The notes under the pieces were generated by a model that was not told the origin of the DNA, did no database searches, and worked only from the letters and a program-made list of their open reading frames with translations. Source: Tritonibacter horizontis (GTDB lineage Bacteria; Pseudomonadota; Alphaproteobacteria; Rhodobacterales; Rhodobacteraceae). From it: DNA of 64,000 nucleotides. Position numbers and translations under genes: made by a program. Location of the stretch: assembly GCF_001518015.1 (NCBI RefSeq), contig NZ_LPUY01000008.1, positions 124,001-188,000 on the forward strand. The letters run 5' to 3'. Below, one piece after another: positions 53,505 through 61,051 of the stretch. Position 1 is the stretch's first letter. Every line of letters begins with the position of its first letter.

Positions 53505-54107
53505 ATGGCACAACTGACAGTGCGTGGATTCGAAATCCACAAGGGATTTCTGTCGCCGAGCAAGCAAAGGGCGTTGATCCAGACCCTGCGTTCGGTGCTC
53601 CAGGCGGCCCCGCTTTTTTCGCCGGAGGTGCCCGGGGGCGGTCAAATGTCGGTGCGGATGACCTCGGCCGGCTCGTTCGGTTGGTTTAGCGACAAAAGCG
53701 GATACCGCTATGTCGCGTGTCACCCCTCGGGCAAGCCCTGGCCGGCCATCCCGTCCGAGGTGCTGTCGATCTGGACCGCGCTGGTTGGGGGCGACAGGCT
53801 GCCGGATTGTTGTCTGTTCAATTACTATGGTGAGGGTGCACGGATGGGCCTGCACCAGGACAAGGACGAGGCGGATTTCTCTTATCCGGTGGTGTCGATT
53901 TCACTCGGGGACGATGGTCTGTTGCGGCTTGGTGGCACCACGCGCAAGGAGAAGACCGAATCTCTCTGGTTGAGTTCCGGTGATGTGGTGGTGATGGGCG
54001 GCGCGGCGCGACTGGCCTACCACGGGGTCGATCGGATCCGGTTCAAATCTTCGCGGCTTTTGCCAAAGGGCGGTCGGGTCAACCTGACAATGCGGGTCGT
54101 GACCTGA
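53505..54107 (+). CDS. alkB: AlkB-like Fe(II)/2-oxoglutarate dioxygenase
   Basis: DNA/RNA repair dioxygenase of 200 residues that removes alkyl groups such as 1-methyladenine and 3-methylcytosine. Iron ligands His117 and Asp119 (GLHQDKDE) and His173 (LAYHGVD), and the 2-oxoglutarate-binding Arg197 region (NLTMRVV) are in place, with FNYYGEGARMG before them. ATG 53505 gives the family-like start MAQLTVRGFEIH; an upstream in-frame ATG at 53466 adds 13 unlike residues. It is divergent from dnaK, and its 5' end may overlap the dnaK promoter region. Confidence 0.9.
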   Translation: MAQLTVRGFEIHKGFLSPSKQRALIQTLRSVLQAAPLFSPEVPGGGQMSVRMTSAGSFGWFSDKSGYRYVACHPSGKPWPAIPSEVLSIWTALVGGDRLPDCCLFNYYGEGARMGLHQDKDEADFSYPVVSISLGDDGLLRLGGTTRKEKTESLWLSSGDVVVMGGAARLAYHGVDRIRFKSSRLLPKGGRVNLTMRVVT

Positions 54108-54155
54108 TTTGTCCGCCTGGGATCTGACCAGTAAAATTGAAGTGCGGCGCCCTGT

Positions 54156-54977
54156 CTATCGACGCGCGCTCCAGCTGAGGGACACCGCCCGGCGGGTGTA
54201 GAATTCGCCCATCAACCCAAGAACAAAAAAGATCAAGGCGAGCCAGGCGGTATATTCCCACCAAGTGACCTTGGGGTTGTAATTGATGAAAATATGGCCC
54301 CGCGCCTGATCAATGGTGTGAAACAAGGGGTTCCAGATGAACATTGGCAGCATGTAGCCGGGCAGGGAATTCGCGAGTACCATCTTGCCGGAGAACAACA
54401 TGTTCGACCGCTGATAGATCGTCGAGATGATGCCGATCGCACCGGGTATCCACGGTTTCAGAACATAGAGCACCAGGCCAATCGCCGCGCCGGACGCCCA
54501 GGACAGCAACAGCATGCCAAATGCCGACACCGGGTCCTCGATGTAGATTGGGGTAAAGGCCACATGATAGGCAAAGAGGATGATCAGCATCGATAGAATC
54601 TGCACGTAAAGCGCCCCAAGCGCCGCCGAGAGAATCGCAATCGTTGTGTTCATCGGGGCGTGCTGCATCATCGGGCTGGATGCCCCCTCGGCCCCAACTA
54701 CCGCACCCAGCGTTTTGGTGTGGGTCAGGAACAGAAAGACACCGGACATCATGTAAAGTAGGAAATCACCACGGATGGCCCCGCCGCGCATGCCGAGAAC
54801 CGAGAACATGAAATAGAAGAACATCACGAACATCACCGCCTGAACGATGTTCATGCCAAGGGCGACAAAGGCATTGTTGTGCTTCGAACGCACGCTTCGC
54901 ACGATCGAGTGAAAGACAACTTCACCCAGCGTTATGGCGCGCGACAGCGCCGATCTATCGGTGCGGTATTGAAACAT
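54156..54977 (-). CDS. Orphan ABC-2 type polysaccharide export permease
   Basis: Membrane permease of the KpsM/Wzm type, 273 residues with about six membrane segments. It starts with a cytosolic YRTDRSALSRAITLGEVVFH stretch and has an RGGAIRGDFLLYMMSG loop; these resemble capsule or lipopolysaccharide exporters. No cognate ATPase gene is next to it. It faces cysQ and kdsB-like genes, which fits a polysaccharide role. Its ATPase could be encoded elsewhere. The ATG at 54977 begins MFQYRTDR. Confidence 0.75.
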   Translation of the reverse strand: MFQYRTDRSALSRAITLGEVVFHSIVRSVRSKHNNAFVALGMNIVQAVMFVMFFYFMFSVLGMRGGAIRGDFLLYMMSGVFLFLTHTKTLGAVVGAEGASSPMMQHAPMNTTIAILSAALGALYVQILSMLIILFAYHVAFTPIYIEDPVSAFGMLLLSWASGAAIGLVLYVLKPWIPGAIGIISTIYQRSNMLFSGKMVLANSLPGYMLPMFIWNPLFHTIDQARGHIFINYNPKVTWWEYTAWLALIFFVLGLMGEFYTRRAVSLSWSARR

Positions 54978-55096
54978 GACCTCAATTTCAGCAGTTGGTC
55001 GCTTATCATCCCATGGAAATCTTGCTGATCCATTGCTAAGCGATCATAAGAAGCGCAAATCATTGTGGCAACATATAGTCCCTTGGGAGTTTTTTC

Positions 55097-55894
55097 GTGA
55101 ATTATGATGAGCTGATCGTCGTCACCCGCCGTCTTGCGCTGGAAGCAGGGCAGAAGATCATGGAGATCTACAACGCCGATGATTTCGACGTGAAGGTCAA
55201 ATCTGATGACAGCCCGGTCACGGAAGCGGACGAAGCCGCAGATGCGCTGATCTCCGCAGGCCTGCGGAAAGCGTTTCCGGACGTGCTGCTCGTGACCGAA
55301 GAACAGTCGGCCTCCCATTCCATCAAGGGCGATACATTTCTCATCGTCGATCCGTTGGACGGAACCAAGGAATTCATCAATCGTCGTGGCGACTTTACCG
55401 TCAATATCGCGCTGGTCGAAGCAGGCGTTCCCACCCGTGGTGTTGTTTACGCGCCAGCGCGGGACCGTATGTTTTATACCTTGGCTGACGGGACCTCTGT
55501 CGAAGAGGCGGGGCCCTTTGACATTGAAACGCCCGGTGCGACCACTCCGATCCGGGTGGCGGACAGTGACAACAGCGCGCTTCTGGTTGTGGCGTCGAAA
55601 TCCCACCGGGATCAGGCGACCGACGATTACATCAACAAATACAACGTCAGCGACATGAAGAGCGCCGGCTCGTCGCTGAAATTCTGTCTTGTTGCCACGG
55701 GCGAGGCGGATCTTTACCCGCGTGTCGGCCGCACGATGGAATGGGATACCGCTGCCGGTCATGCGGTTCTGAACGGCGCTGGCGGTCAGGTCGTACGGTT
55801 CGACGACCACAGCCCGCTGGTCTATGGCAAGGAAGGATTTGCCAACCCGTTCTTCATCGCCTTTGCCCCTGCTGTCGACCTTAAAGAGGCCTGA
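55097..55894 (+). CDS. cysQ: 3'(2'),5'-bisphosphate nucleotidase CysQ
   Basis: Inositol-monophosphatase-fold enzyme of 265 residues that turns 3'-phosphoadenosine 5'-phosphate (PAP) into AMP. Metal-binding motifs are DPLDGTKEFINR and WDTAAGHAVL, with Glu in VTEEQSASH. The GTG start at 55097 has GGGAG seven bases upstream. PAP is made whenever PAPS-dependent sulfotransferases or sulfate reduction run, and it inhibits them; a sulfotransferase gene lies at 62755. The next gene starts at the base after its stop. Confidence 0.92.
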   Translation: MNYDELIVVTRRLALEAGQKIMEIYNADDFDVKVKSDDSPVTEADEAADALISAGLRKAFPDVLLVTEEQSASHSIKGDTFLIVDPLDGTKEFINRRGDFTVNIALVEAGVPTRGVVYAPARDRMFYTLADGTSVEEAGPFDIETPGATTPIRVADSDNSALLVVASKSHRDQATDDYINKYNVSDMKSAGSSLKFCLVATGEADLYPRVGRTMEWDTAAGHAVLNGAGGQVVRFDDHSPLVYGKEGFANPFFIAFAPAVDLKEA

Positions 55895-56695
55895 GTGTCA
55901 GTCCTGATTGTCATCCCGGCGCGCTATGCCTCGTCTCGATATCCGGGCAAACCTCTGGTCGAGCTGACAGGGGCCACTGGCGAACGGCGCACCTTGATCG
56001 AACGATCCTGGCGTGCGGCAAAGAGTGTCGCGGGCGTCGACCGGGTGGTGGTTGCGACGGACGACGACAGAATCAAAGCGACGGCGGAGGGCTTCGGGGC
56101 CGAAGTCGTCATGACCTCGGTCGAATGCGCCAATGGCACTGAACGTTGCGCCGAAGCCCAGGCTGCGCTTGGGGTGGGGTATGAGGTGGTCGTCAACCTG
56201 CAAGGCGACGCGCCGCTGACCCCCCATTGGTTTGTCGAGGATCTGATCGCCGGTCTGCGCAATGCTCCGGAAATGGAACTGGCGACACCCGTTCTGCAAT
56301 GTGACGGCGCGACACTGAACAGCCTGCTGGATGATCGCAAGGCCGGGCGCGTGGGCGGCACCACGGCTGTCTTCGCCACAGATATGAGCGCGCTCTACTT
56401 TTCGAAAGAAGTCGTGCCCTTTACCTCCCAGACCTATGCGGCTGAGGCGCCCACCCCGGTGTACCACCATGTGGGGGTCTACGCCTATCGCCCGGACGCC
56501 CTGGCGGCCTATCCGGCATGGCCAACGGGACCGTTAGAGACATTGGAAGGTCTGGAACAATTGCGATTCCTTGAAAATGGGCGCAAGATCCTCTGCGTTG
56601 AGGTTGAAGCCAGGGGGCGAGAGTTCTGGGAGCTGAACAATCCTCAGGATGTGCCAAAGATTGAGACTATGATGCGGAAAATGAGCGTTGAATAA
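55895..56695 (+). CDS. KdsB-like CMP-sugar cytidylyltransferase, divergent
   Basis: Nucleotidyltransferase of 266 residues related to CMP-Kdo synthetase (KdsB). The N-terminal PARYASSRYPGKPL motif and HHVGVYAYR are KdsB-like. The usual QGDEP is QGDAP here (Asp105 kept, Glu changed to Ala), and the C-terminal VDTPED motif, whose Asp binds a second metal in E. coli KdsB, is LNNPQD with Asn248. The sugar may therefore be Kdo or a relative. GTG start, directly after the cysQ stop. Confidence 0.75.
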   Translation: MSVLIVIPARYASSRYPGKPLVELTGATGERRTLIERSWRAAKSVAGVDRVVVATDDDRIKATAEGFGAEVVMTSVECANGTERCAEAQAALGVGYEVVVNLQGDAPLTPHWFVEDLIAGLRNAPEMELATPVLQCDGATLNSLLDDRKAGRVGGTTAVFATDMSALYFSKEVVPFTSQTYAAEAPTPVYHHVGVYAYRPDALAAYPAWPTGPLETLEGLEQLRFLENGRKILCVEVEARGREFWELNNPQDVPKIETMMRKMSVE

Positions 56696-56755
56696 CTGGT
56701 TTTCCCTAGATTTTTATAAGATTTTACATGCTATCTTTAGTTTGTGGTGCGGTAT

Positions 56756-56782
56756 GATCGGTAAGGTGGCTCCCAACCGATC
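56756..56782. repeat. Inverted repeat upstream of galU
   Basis: GATCGGT at 56756-56762 and ACCGATC at 56776-56782 flank 13 bases in the AT-rich gap before galU. It may be an operator or weak RNA hairpin; no better interpretation is visible. A TATGAT at 56753 could be a -10 box, but no -35 is convincing. Confidence 0.35.
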
Positions 56783-56877
56783 CATGGCGCGAGTGTGGTG
56801 AGAAACAGAACTGTTGTGGCCGATTGCAAAGTTTCAACGGCCCCGGTTCAATAGGATATTTAGAATTGAGAGTAGAG

Positions 56878-57771
56878 ATGCGCAAAAAAGTTACAAAGGC
56901 AATTTTTCCTGTGGCGGGACTGGGTACGCGCTTTCTTCCTGCAACCAAGTCAGTGCCCAAGGAAATCATGACGTTGGTCGACCGGCCATTGGTTCAGTAT
57001 GCAATTGATGAAGCCCGCGCTGCCGGGATCAAAGAATTTATTTTTGTGACCTCGCGTGGCAAGGGCGCCCTCGAAGATTATTTCGATCACGCCCCGATCC
57101 TCGAACAGGAACTGCGCCGGAAGGGCAAGGACGACCTTCTGGAAATCCTGAAGCACACCAATATGGACTCTGGCGCGATTGCCTACATCCGTCAGCACAA
57201 GGCGCTGGGTCTCGGGCACGCAGTCTGGTGTGCGCGTCGTCTGATCGCCAATGAACCCTTTGCGGTCATTCTGCCCGACGATGTGATTGCGGCGGAAAAA
57301 CCCTGCTTGCAGCAGATGGTCGAGGCCTACGAAGAAACCGGTGGCAATATGGTCGCGGCGATGGAAGTCGCGCCCGAGAAAGCTTCTGCCTACGGTGTTC
57401 TGGACGTGAAGGAAGACATGGGGTCCGTGGTCTCCGTCAACGGCATGGTTGAAAAACCCAAGAAAGAAGACGCGCCGTCGAACCTTGCGGTTATCGGGCG
57501 ATATATCTTGTCTCCGTCGGTCCTGCGAAACCTGAACCAGCGCAAGCAGGGCACCGGCGGTGAAATCCAGCTGACCGATGCCATCGCCGAGGACATTGCA
57601 AATGACGTCCCGGTCTACGGCTACCGGTTCAAAGGCCAGCGGTTTGACTGTGGCTCCAAGGCGGGCTTCTTGCAGGCAACGGTGCATTTTGCACTGGCCC
57701 GCGACGAATTGCGCGATGATCTGATGGATTACATCACTGACGTTGCACAAGTCAGTCGCGCAGCCGAATAA
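56878..57771 (+). CDS. galU: UTP-glucose-1-phosphate uridylyltransferase
   Basis: Makes UDP-glucose from UTP and glucose-1-phosphate; 297 residues. Signature AVFPVAGLGTRFLPATKSVP-like loop (seen as FPVAGLGTRFLPATKSVPK), VLPDDVI with the metal Asp, and GNMVAAMEVAPEKASAYG are typical of GalU/ExoN. UDP-glucose feeds GalE and the glycosyltransferases that follow. ATG 56878 has GAGAGTAGAG upstream; an in-frame codon at 56824 lies in the non-coding gap. A terminator follows. Confidence 0.95.
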   Translation: MRKKVTKAIFPVAGLGTRFLPATKSVPKEIMTLVDRPLVQYAIDEARAAGIKEFIFVTSRGKGALEDYFDHAPILEQELRRKGKDDLLEILKHTNMDSGAIAYIRQHKALGLGHAVWCARRLIANEPFAVILPDDVIAAEKPCLQQMVEAYEETGGNMVAAMEVAPEKASAYGVLDVKEDMGSVVSVNGMVEKPKKEDAPSNLAVIGRYILSPSVLRNLNQRKQGTGGEIQLTDAIAEDIANDVPVYGYRFKGQRFDCGSKAGFLQATVHFALARDELRDDLMDYITDVAQVSRAAE

Positions 57772-57795
57772 GTCTGGACCTGTCACAAGATCTTC

Positions 57796-57826
57796 AGCTT
57801 GCTCCCTTACGAGGGGGCAGCTTTTT
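57796..57826 (+). terminator. Intrinsic terminator after galU
   Basis: AGCTTGCTCCCT pairs with AGGGGGCAGCT (one bulge, one mismatch) around a short loop, followed by TTTTT. It separates galU from galE transcription. Confidence 0.75.
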
Positions 57827-57872
57827 AGTATAGTCGAAACTCATTTTTCCGATCCCAGGGAGACGATCAAAA

Positions 57873-58856
57873 GTGGCCAACATTCTTGTAACCGGCGGCG
57901 CAGGATATATCGGTTCTCATGCCTGTAAGGCATTGAAAAAGGCCGGGCATGTCCCTGTTACCTACGACAATCTGGTGACCGGTTGGCAGGATGCGGTCAA
58001 ATTCGGCCCCTTTGAACAGGGAGAGCTGACAGATCGCGCCCGTCTGGATGAGGTGTTTGAAAAGTACAAACCCGCCGCTGTCATGCATTTCGCGGCGCTC
58101 AGCCAGGTCGGTGAAGCGATGAGCCAGCCGGGCAAGTATTGGGCCAATAACGTCGGCGGCTCCCTCAACCTGATCGAAGCAGCGGTCGCGGCCGGATGCC
58201 TTGATTTTGTGTTTTCCTCGACCTGTGCAACCTATGGCGAGCATGACAACGTGGTGCTGGACGAAAACACGCCCCAGGTTCCGCTGAATGCCTATGGCGC
58301 TTCCAAGCGTGCGGTTGAGGATATCCTCAAGGATTTCGAAGCTGCATACGGGTTGCGGTCGGTCATCTTCCGCTATTTCAACGTGGCCGGGGCCGATCCC
58401 GATGGCGAGGTGGGCGAATTCCATCAGCCGGAAACGCATCTGATCCCTCTGATGATCCAGGCGATCCGTGGCGAGCGGGCTGGGCTGACGGTGTTTGGTA
58501 CCGACTACGATACCCCTGATGGCACCTGCATTCGCGACTATGTTCATGTTTGCGATTTGGTCGATGCCCATGTGTTGGGTCTGAAGTGGCTCGAAGAGGG
58601 CAAGGGCAGCCAAGTGTTCAACCTTGGCACCGGCACCGGATTTTCGGTGATGGAAGTGATCGAACATTCCCGCGCCGTCACCAATCAGGACGTGCCTCAT
58701 AGCATCGGCGCCCGCCGTGCGGGTGACTGCACAAAACTGGTTTCCGGTTCGACCCGTGCGGGCGAACAATTGGGGTGGGAGCCGAGCCGCTCGACACTGG
58801 ACCAGATGATTGCCGACGCCTGGCGCTGGCATCAAAGCGGCCACTACGAGAAATAA
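57873..58856 (+). CDS. galE: UDP-glucose 4-epimerase
   Basis: Interconverts UDP-glucose and UDP-galactose; 327 residues, extended SDR fold. NAD-binding GGAGYIGS at 7-14, catalytic Ser/Thr region SSTCATYG and YGASK with Tyr and Lys are intact. In this setting it supplies UDP-galactose for the adjacent glycosyltransferases rather than galactose breakdown, because the galactose operon uses the oxidative route. GTG start at 57873 after GGGAGA; the next gene starts two bases after the stop. Confidence 0.95.
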   Translation: MANILVTGGAGYIGSHACKALKKAGHVPVTYDNLVTGWQDAVKFGPFEQGELTDRARLDEVFEKYKPAAVMHFAALSQVGEAMSQPGKYWANNVGGSLNLIEAAVAAGCLDFVFSSTCATYGEHDNVVLDENTPQVPLNAYGASKRAVEDILKDFEAAYGLRSVIFRYFNVAGADPDGEVGEFHQPETHLIPLMIQAIRGERAGLTVFGTDYDTPDGTCIRDYVHVCDLVDAHVLGLKWLEEGKGSQVFNLGTGTGFSVMEVIEHSRAVTNQDVPHSIGARRAGDCTKLVSGSTRAGEQLGWEPSRSTLDQMIADAWRWHQSGHYEK

Positions 58857-58857
58857 T

Positions 58858-59922
58858 GTGACAGCACTGCCGCTCCCGGCGATTTCGACAGGCGCAGCGT
58901 ATCGGTTGCGCCTGAAGCGGCGGCGGTGTCTTTGGCGCGCATTTCGGGCGCGCAGGCGGCTACAGAACATCGTGGACAATACCGCGCAGATGTCGCGCGA
59001 CTCCCGGCTTGTGGTTGTGGTTCTGCGCAACGAAATCAAAAGATTGCCGTCTTTCCTCGCGCACTACCGTCGGCTGGGGGCCGATCACTTCCTCGTCGTT
59101 GACAACAGCAGCGATGATGGCAGTGCTGCGTATTTGCAGGCCGAAGCCTCAAGGGGAGACCTGTCGCTTTGGCAGACATCGGACAGCTACCGCGAAAGCA
59201 GGTTCGGACTGGACTGGTCCGGCTGGTTGCTGATGCGATATGGCCATGGTCGCTGGTGCATGACCGTCGATGTGGACGAGTTGTTCGTTTACCCGGGCAT
59301 GGAACGCCACGACCTGCGCGAGTTGACAGACTGCCTGGATCGCTCAGGGCAGGGCGGGATGGGCGCGCTGATGCTCGACCTGTTTCCCAAAGGCCCATTG
59401 AATCAACACCAAGAACAGGCTCAACAGGCACCGACAGACCTCCTCCGCTGGTTTGATGCCAAGCCCTATCGAATGGTCCGGCAGGCGCCGCAGGGCAATC
59501 TCTGGCTTCAAGGCGGGCCGCGGGCGCGCGTATTTTTTGCCGAGACGCCAGACCAGGCGCCGACTCTGAACAAAATACCGCTGATCCGCTGGAATCGCCG
59601 ATTTGCCTATACCAATTCCACCCATGCCGCGCTGCCGCGAGAGTTGAACGCGCTATATGATGGGCCCGGCGGACCGGTGCCCTCGGCTGTCCTGCTGCAT
59701 ACGAAATTTCTGCCCGAGGTGGTGGAAAAATCCCCTAGCGAACGCAAGCGGCGCCAGCATTTCCACAACCCTGATCTTTTTGATGACTACTATCGGGAGT
59801 TGGCACAGGGACCTGACCTGTGGCATGCCGAGGCTGTGCATTATGAGAGCCCAGAGCAGCTGGCTGCCCTTGGATTGTGTCGTCCGATGGATTGGTCAGC
59901 GTCCCGCGAGGGGACAGCGTAA
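58858..59922 (+). CDS. Glycosyltransferase family 2-like protein (first of a tandem pair)
   Basis: Glycosyltransferase of the Glyco_tranf_2_4 type, 354 residues. After a basic N-terminal region (RLRLKRRRCLWRAFRARRR), the GT core shows VLRNEIKRLPSFLAHYRRLG, VVDNSSDDGS and the DVDELFVYP metal motif. QGGPRARVFF and LLHTKFLPE are shared with the next gene. The probable start is the GTG at 58858 directly after galE, with the in-frame codon at 58810 inside galE. Donor and acceptor are unknown; UDP-galactose or UDP-glucose is likely from context. Confidence 0.82.
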   Translation: MTALPLPAISTGAAYRLRLKRRRCLWRAFRARRRLQNIVDNTAQMSRDSRLVVVVLRNEIKRLPSFLAHYRRLGADHFLVVDNSSDDGSAAYLQAEASRGDLSLWQTSDSYRESRFGLDWSGWLLMRYGHGRWCMTVDVDELFVYPGMERHDLRELTDCLDRSGQGGMGALMLDLFPKGPLNQHQEQAQQAPTDLLRWFDAKPYRMVRQAPQGNLWLQGGPRARVFFAETPDQAPTLNKIPLIRWNRRFAYTNSTHAALPRELNALYDGPGGPVPSAVLLHTKFLPEVVEKSPSERKRRQHFHNPDLFDDYYRELAQGPDLWHAEAVHYESPEQLAALGLCRPMDWSASREGTA

Positions 59923-59937
59923 CCAATTCTAAACGCA

Positions 59938-59966
59938 TTGTTTCCAAAACAGGGACGTGACATATT
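59938..59966 (+). promoter_or_regulatory. Possible promoter before the second glycosyltransferase
   Basis: TTGTTT (59938-59943) and CATATT (59961-59966) are separated by 17 bases, in the 118-base gap between the paired glycosyltransferase genes. Confidence 0.35.
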
Positions 59967-60040
59967 GCGCGCACTTGTGCGGATGCAATGCTGTCCGTGC
60001 TGGGGCCAAGGGGCCGGTCCCGAAAGGCAAGGAACTTAAT

Positions 60041-61051
60041 TTGGGGCTTTGGGATTCTTATCGGATGCGGCTCCGGCGAAAACGCCGGATTTTGCGCGCC
60101 CTGCGAAAGTCGCGGGAGCTTCGCTGTGTGCAGGACAACACGTCCCGGATCCGTCCCAAGGACATCTTGCTTGTCTCGACGATCCGCAACGAAAAGATCC
60201 GCCTCCCGTATTTTTTAAAATATTATCGCGATCTAGGCGTCAGTCACTTTCTCTTTGTCGACAACGACTCCAATGACGGCATGCAGAGCTATCTGGGTGA
60301 GATGGACGATGTATCGATTTGGCATACGAAGGGCAGTTACAAGGCGTCGAACTTTGGTGTCGACTGGTGCAATTTCCTGTTGCGTAAATATGCCCACGGG
60401 CACTGGTCCCTGATCGTCGATCCAGACGAGCTTTTTGTCTATCCCTTCTGCGACACACGGCCCGTGCGGGCGCTGACGGATTGGCTGGATTCTTCTCAGC
60501 TGCGCAGTTTTTCGGCGATGTTGCTGGATGTCTATCCCAAGGGGCGGATTGACGAAATTCCCTACAAGGCCGGCCAGAACCCGTTGGAGATTGCCCATTG
60601 GTTCGACAGCGGGAACTATACCGTTTCCCGCAACGCCACCTATGGCAATCTGTGGATACAGGGCGGGCCGCGTGCGCGGGTCTTCTTTGGCGACAAACCA
60701 CGTCAGGCGCCTGCGCTGAACAAAATACCCCTGGTGAAATGGGATCGCAAATACGCCTATGTCAGCTCGACCCATGCATTGCTGCCGCGCGGTCTCAATC
60801 AGGTCTATGAAACGGATGGCGGCGAAAAGGCTAGCGGCATTCTGCTGCATACGAAATTTCTCGATACCTTCAGCGGCAAGGCGCAGGAGGAACTGAAGCG
60901 GCGTCAGCATTACGCGGGATCAGTGGAATATGCCGCTTATGCAGAAACGCTCAAGACGCAGCCCGATCTTTGGTGCAAATGGAGCGAGAAATACATCAAC
61001 TGGCGCCAGCTGGAGATCCTCGGCCTGATGTCAAAAGGCAATTGGGCATGA
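60041..61051 (+). CDS. Glycosyltransferase family 2-like protein (second of a tandem pair)
   Basis: Paralogue of the preceding glycosyltransferase, 336 residues: STIRNEKIRLPYFLKYYRDLG, FVDNDSNDGMQSYL, DPDELFVYP, QGGPRARVFFGDKP and LLHTKFLDTF match the first in order and spacing. The TTG at 60041 is chosen as start because AAGGAA lies six bases upstream and it gives an N-terminus (GLWDSYRMRLRRKRRILRAL) colinear with the first copy; an in-frame codon at 59957 gives an unrelated extension. The stop overlaps the next gene (ATGA). Two related transferases in a row may add successive sugars. Confidence 0.8.
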   Translation: MGLWDSYRMRLRRKRRILRALRKSRELRCVQDNTSRIRPKDILLVSTIRNEKIRLPYFLKYYRDLGVSHFLFVDNDSNDGMQSYLGEMDDVSIWHTKGSYKASNFGVDWCNFLLRKYAHGHWSLIVDPDELFVYPFCDTRPVRALTDWLDSSQLRSFSAMLLDVYPKGRIDEIPYKAGQNPLEIAHWFDSGNYTVSRNATYGNLWIQGGPRARVFFGDKPRQAPALNKIPLVKWDRKYAYVSSTHALLPRGLNQVYETDGGEKASGILLHTKFLDTFSGKAQEELKRRQHYAGSVEYAAYAETLKTQPDLWCKWSEKYINWRQLEILGLMSKGNWA

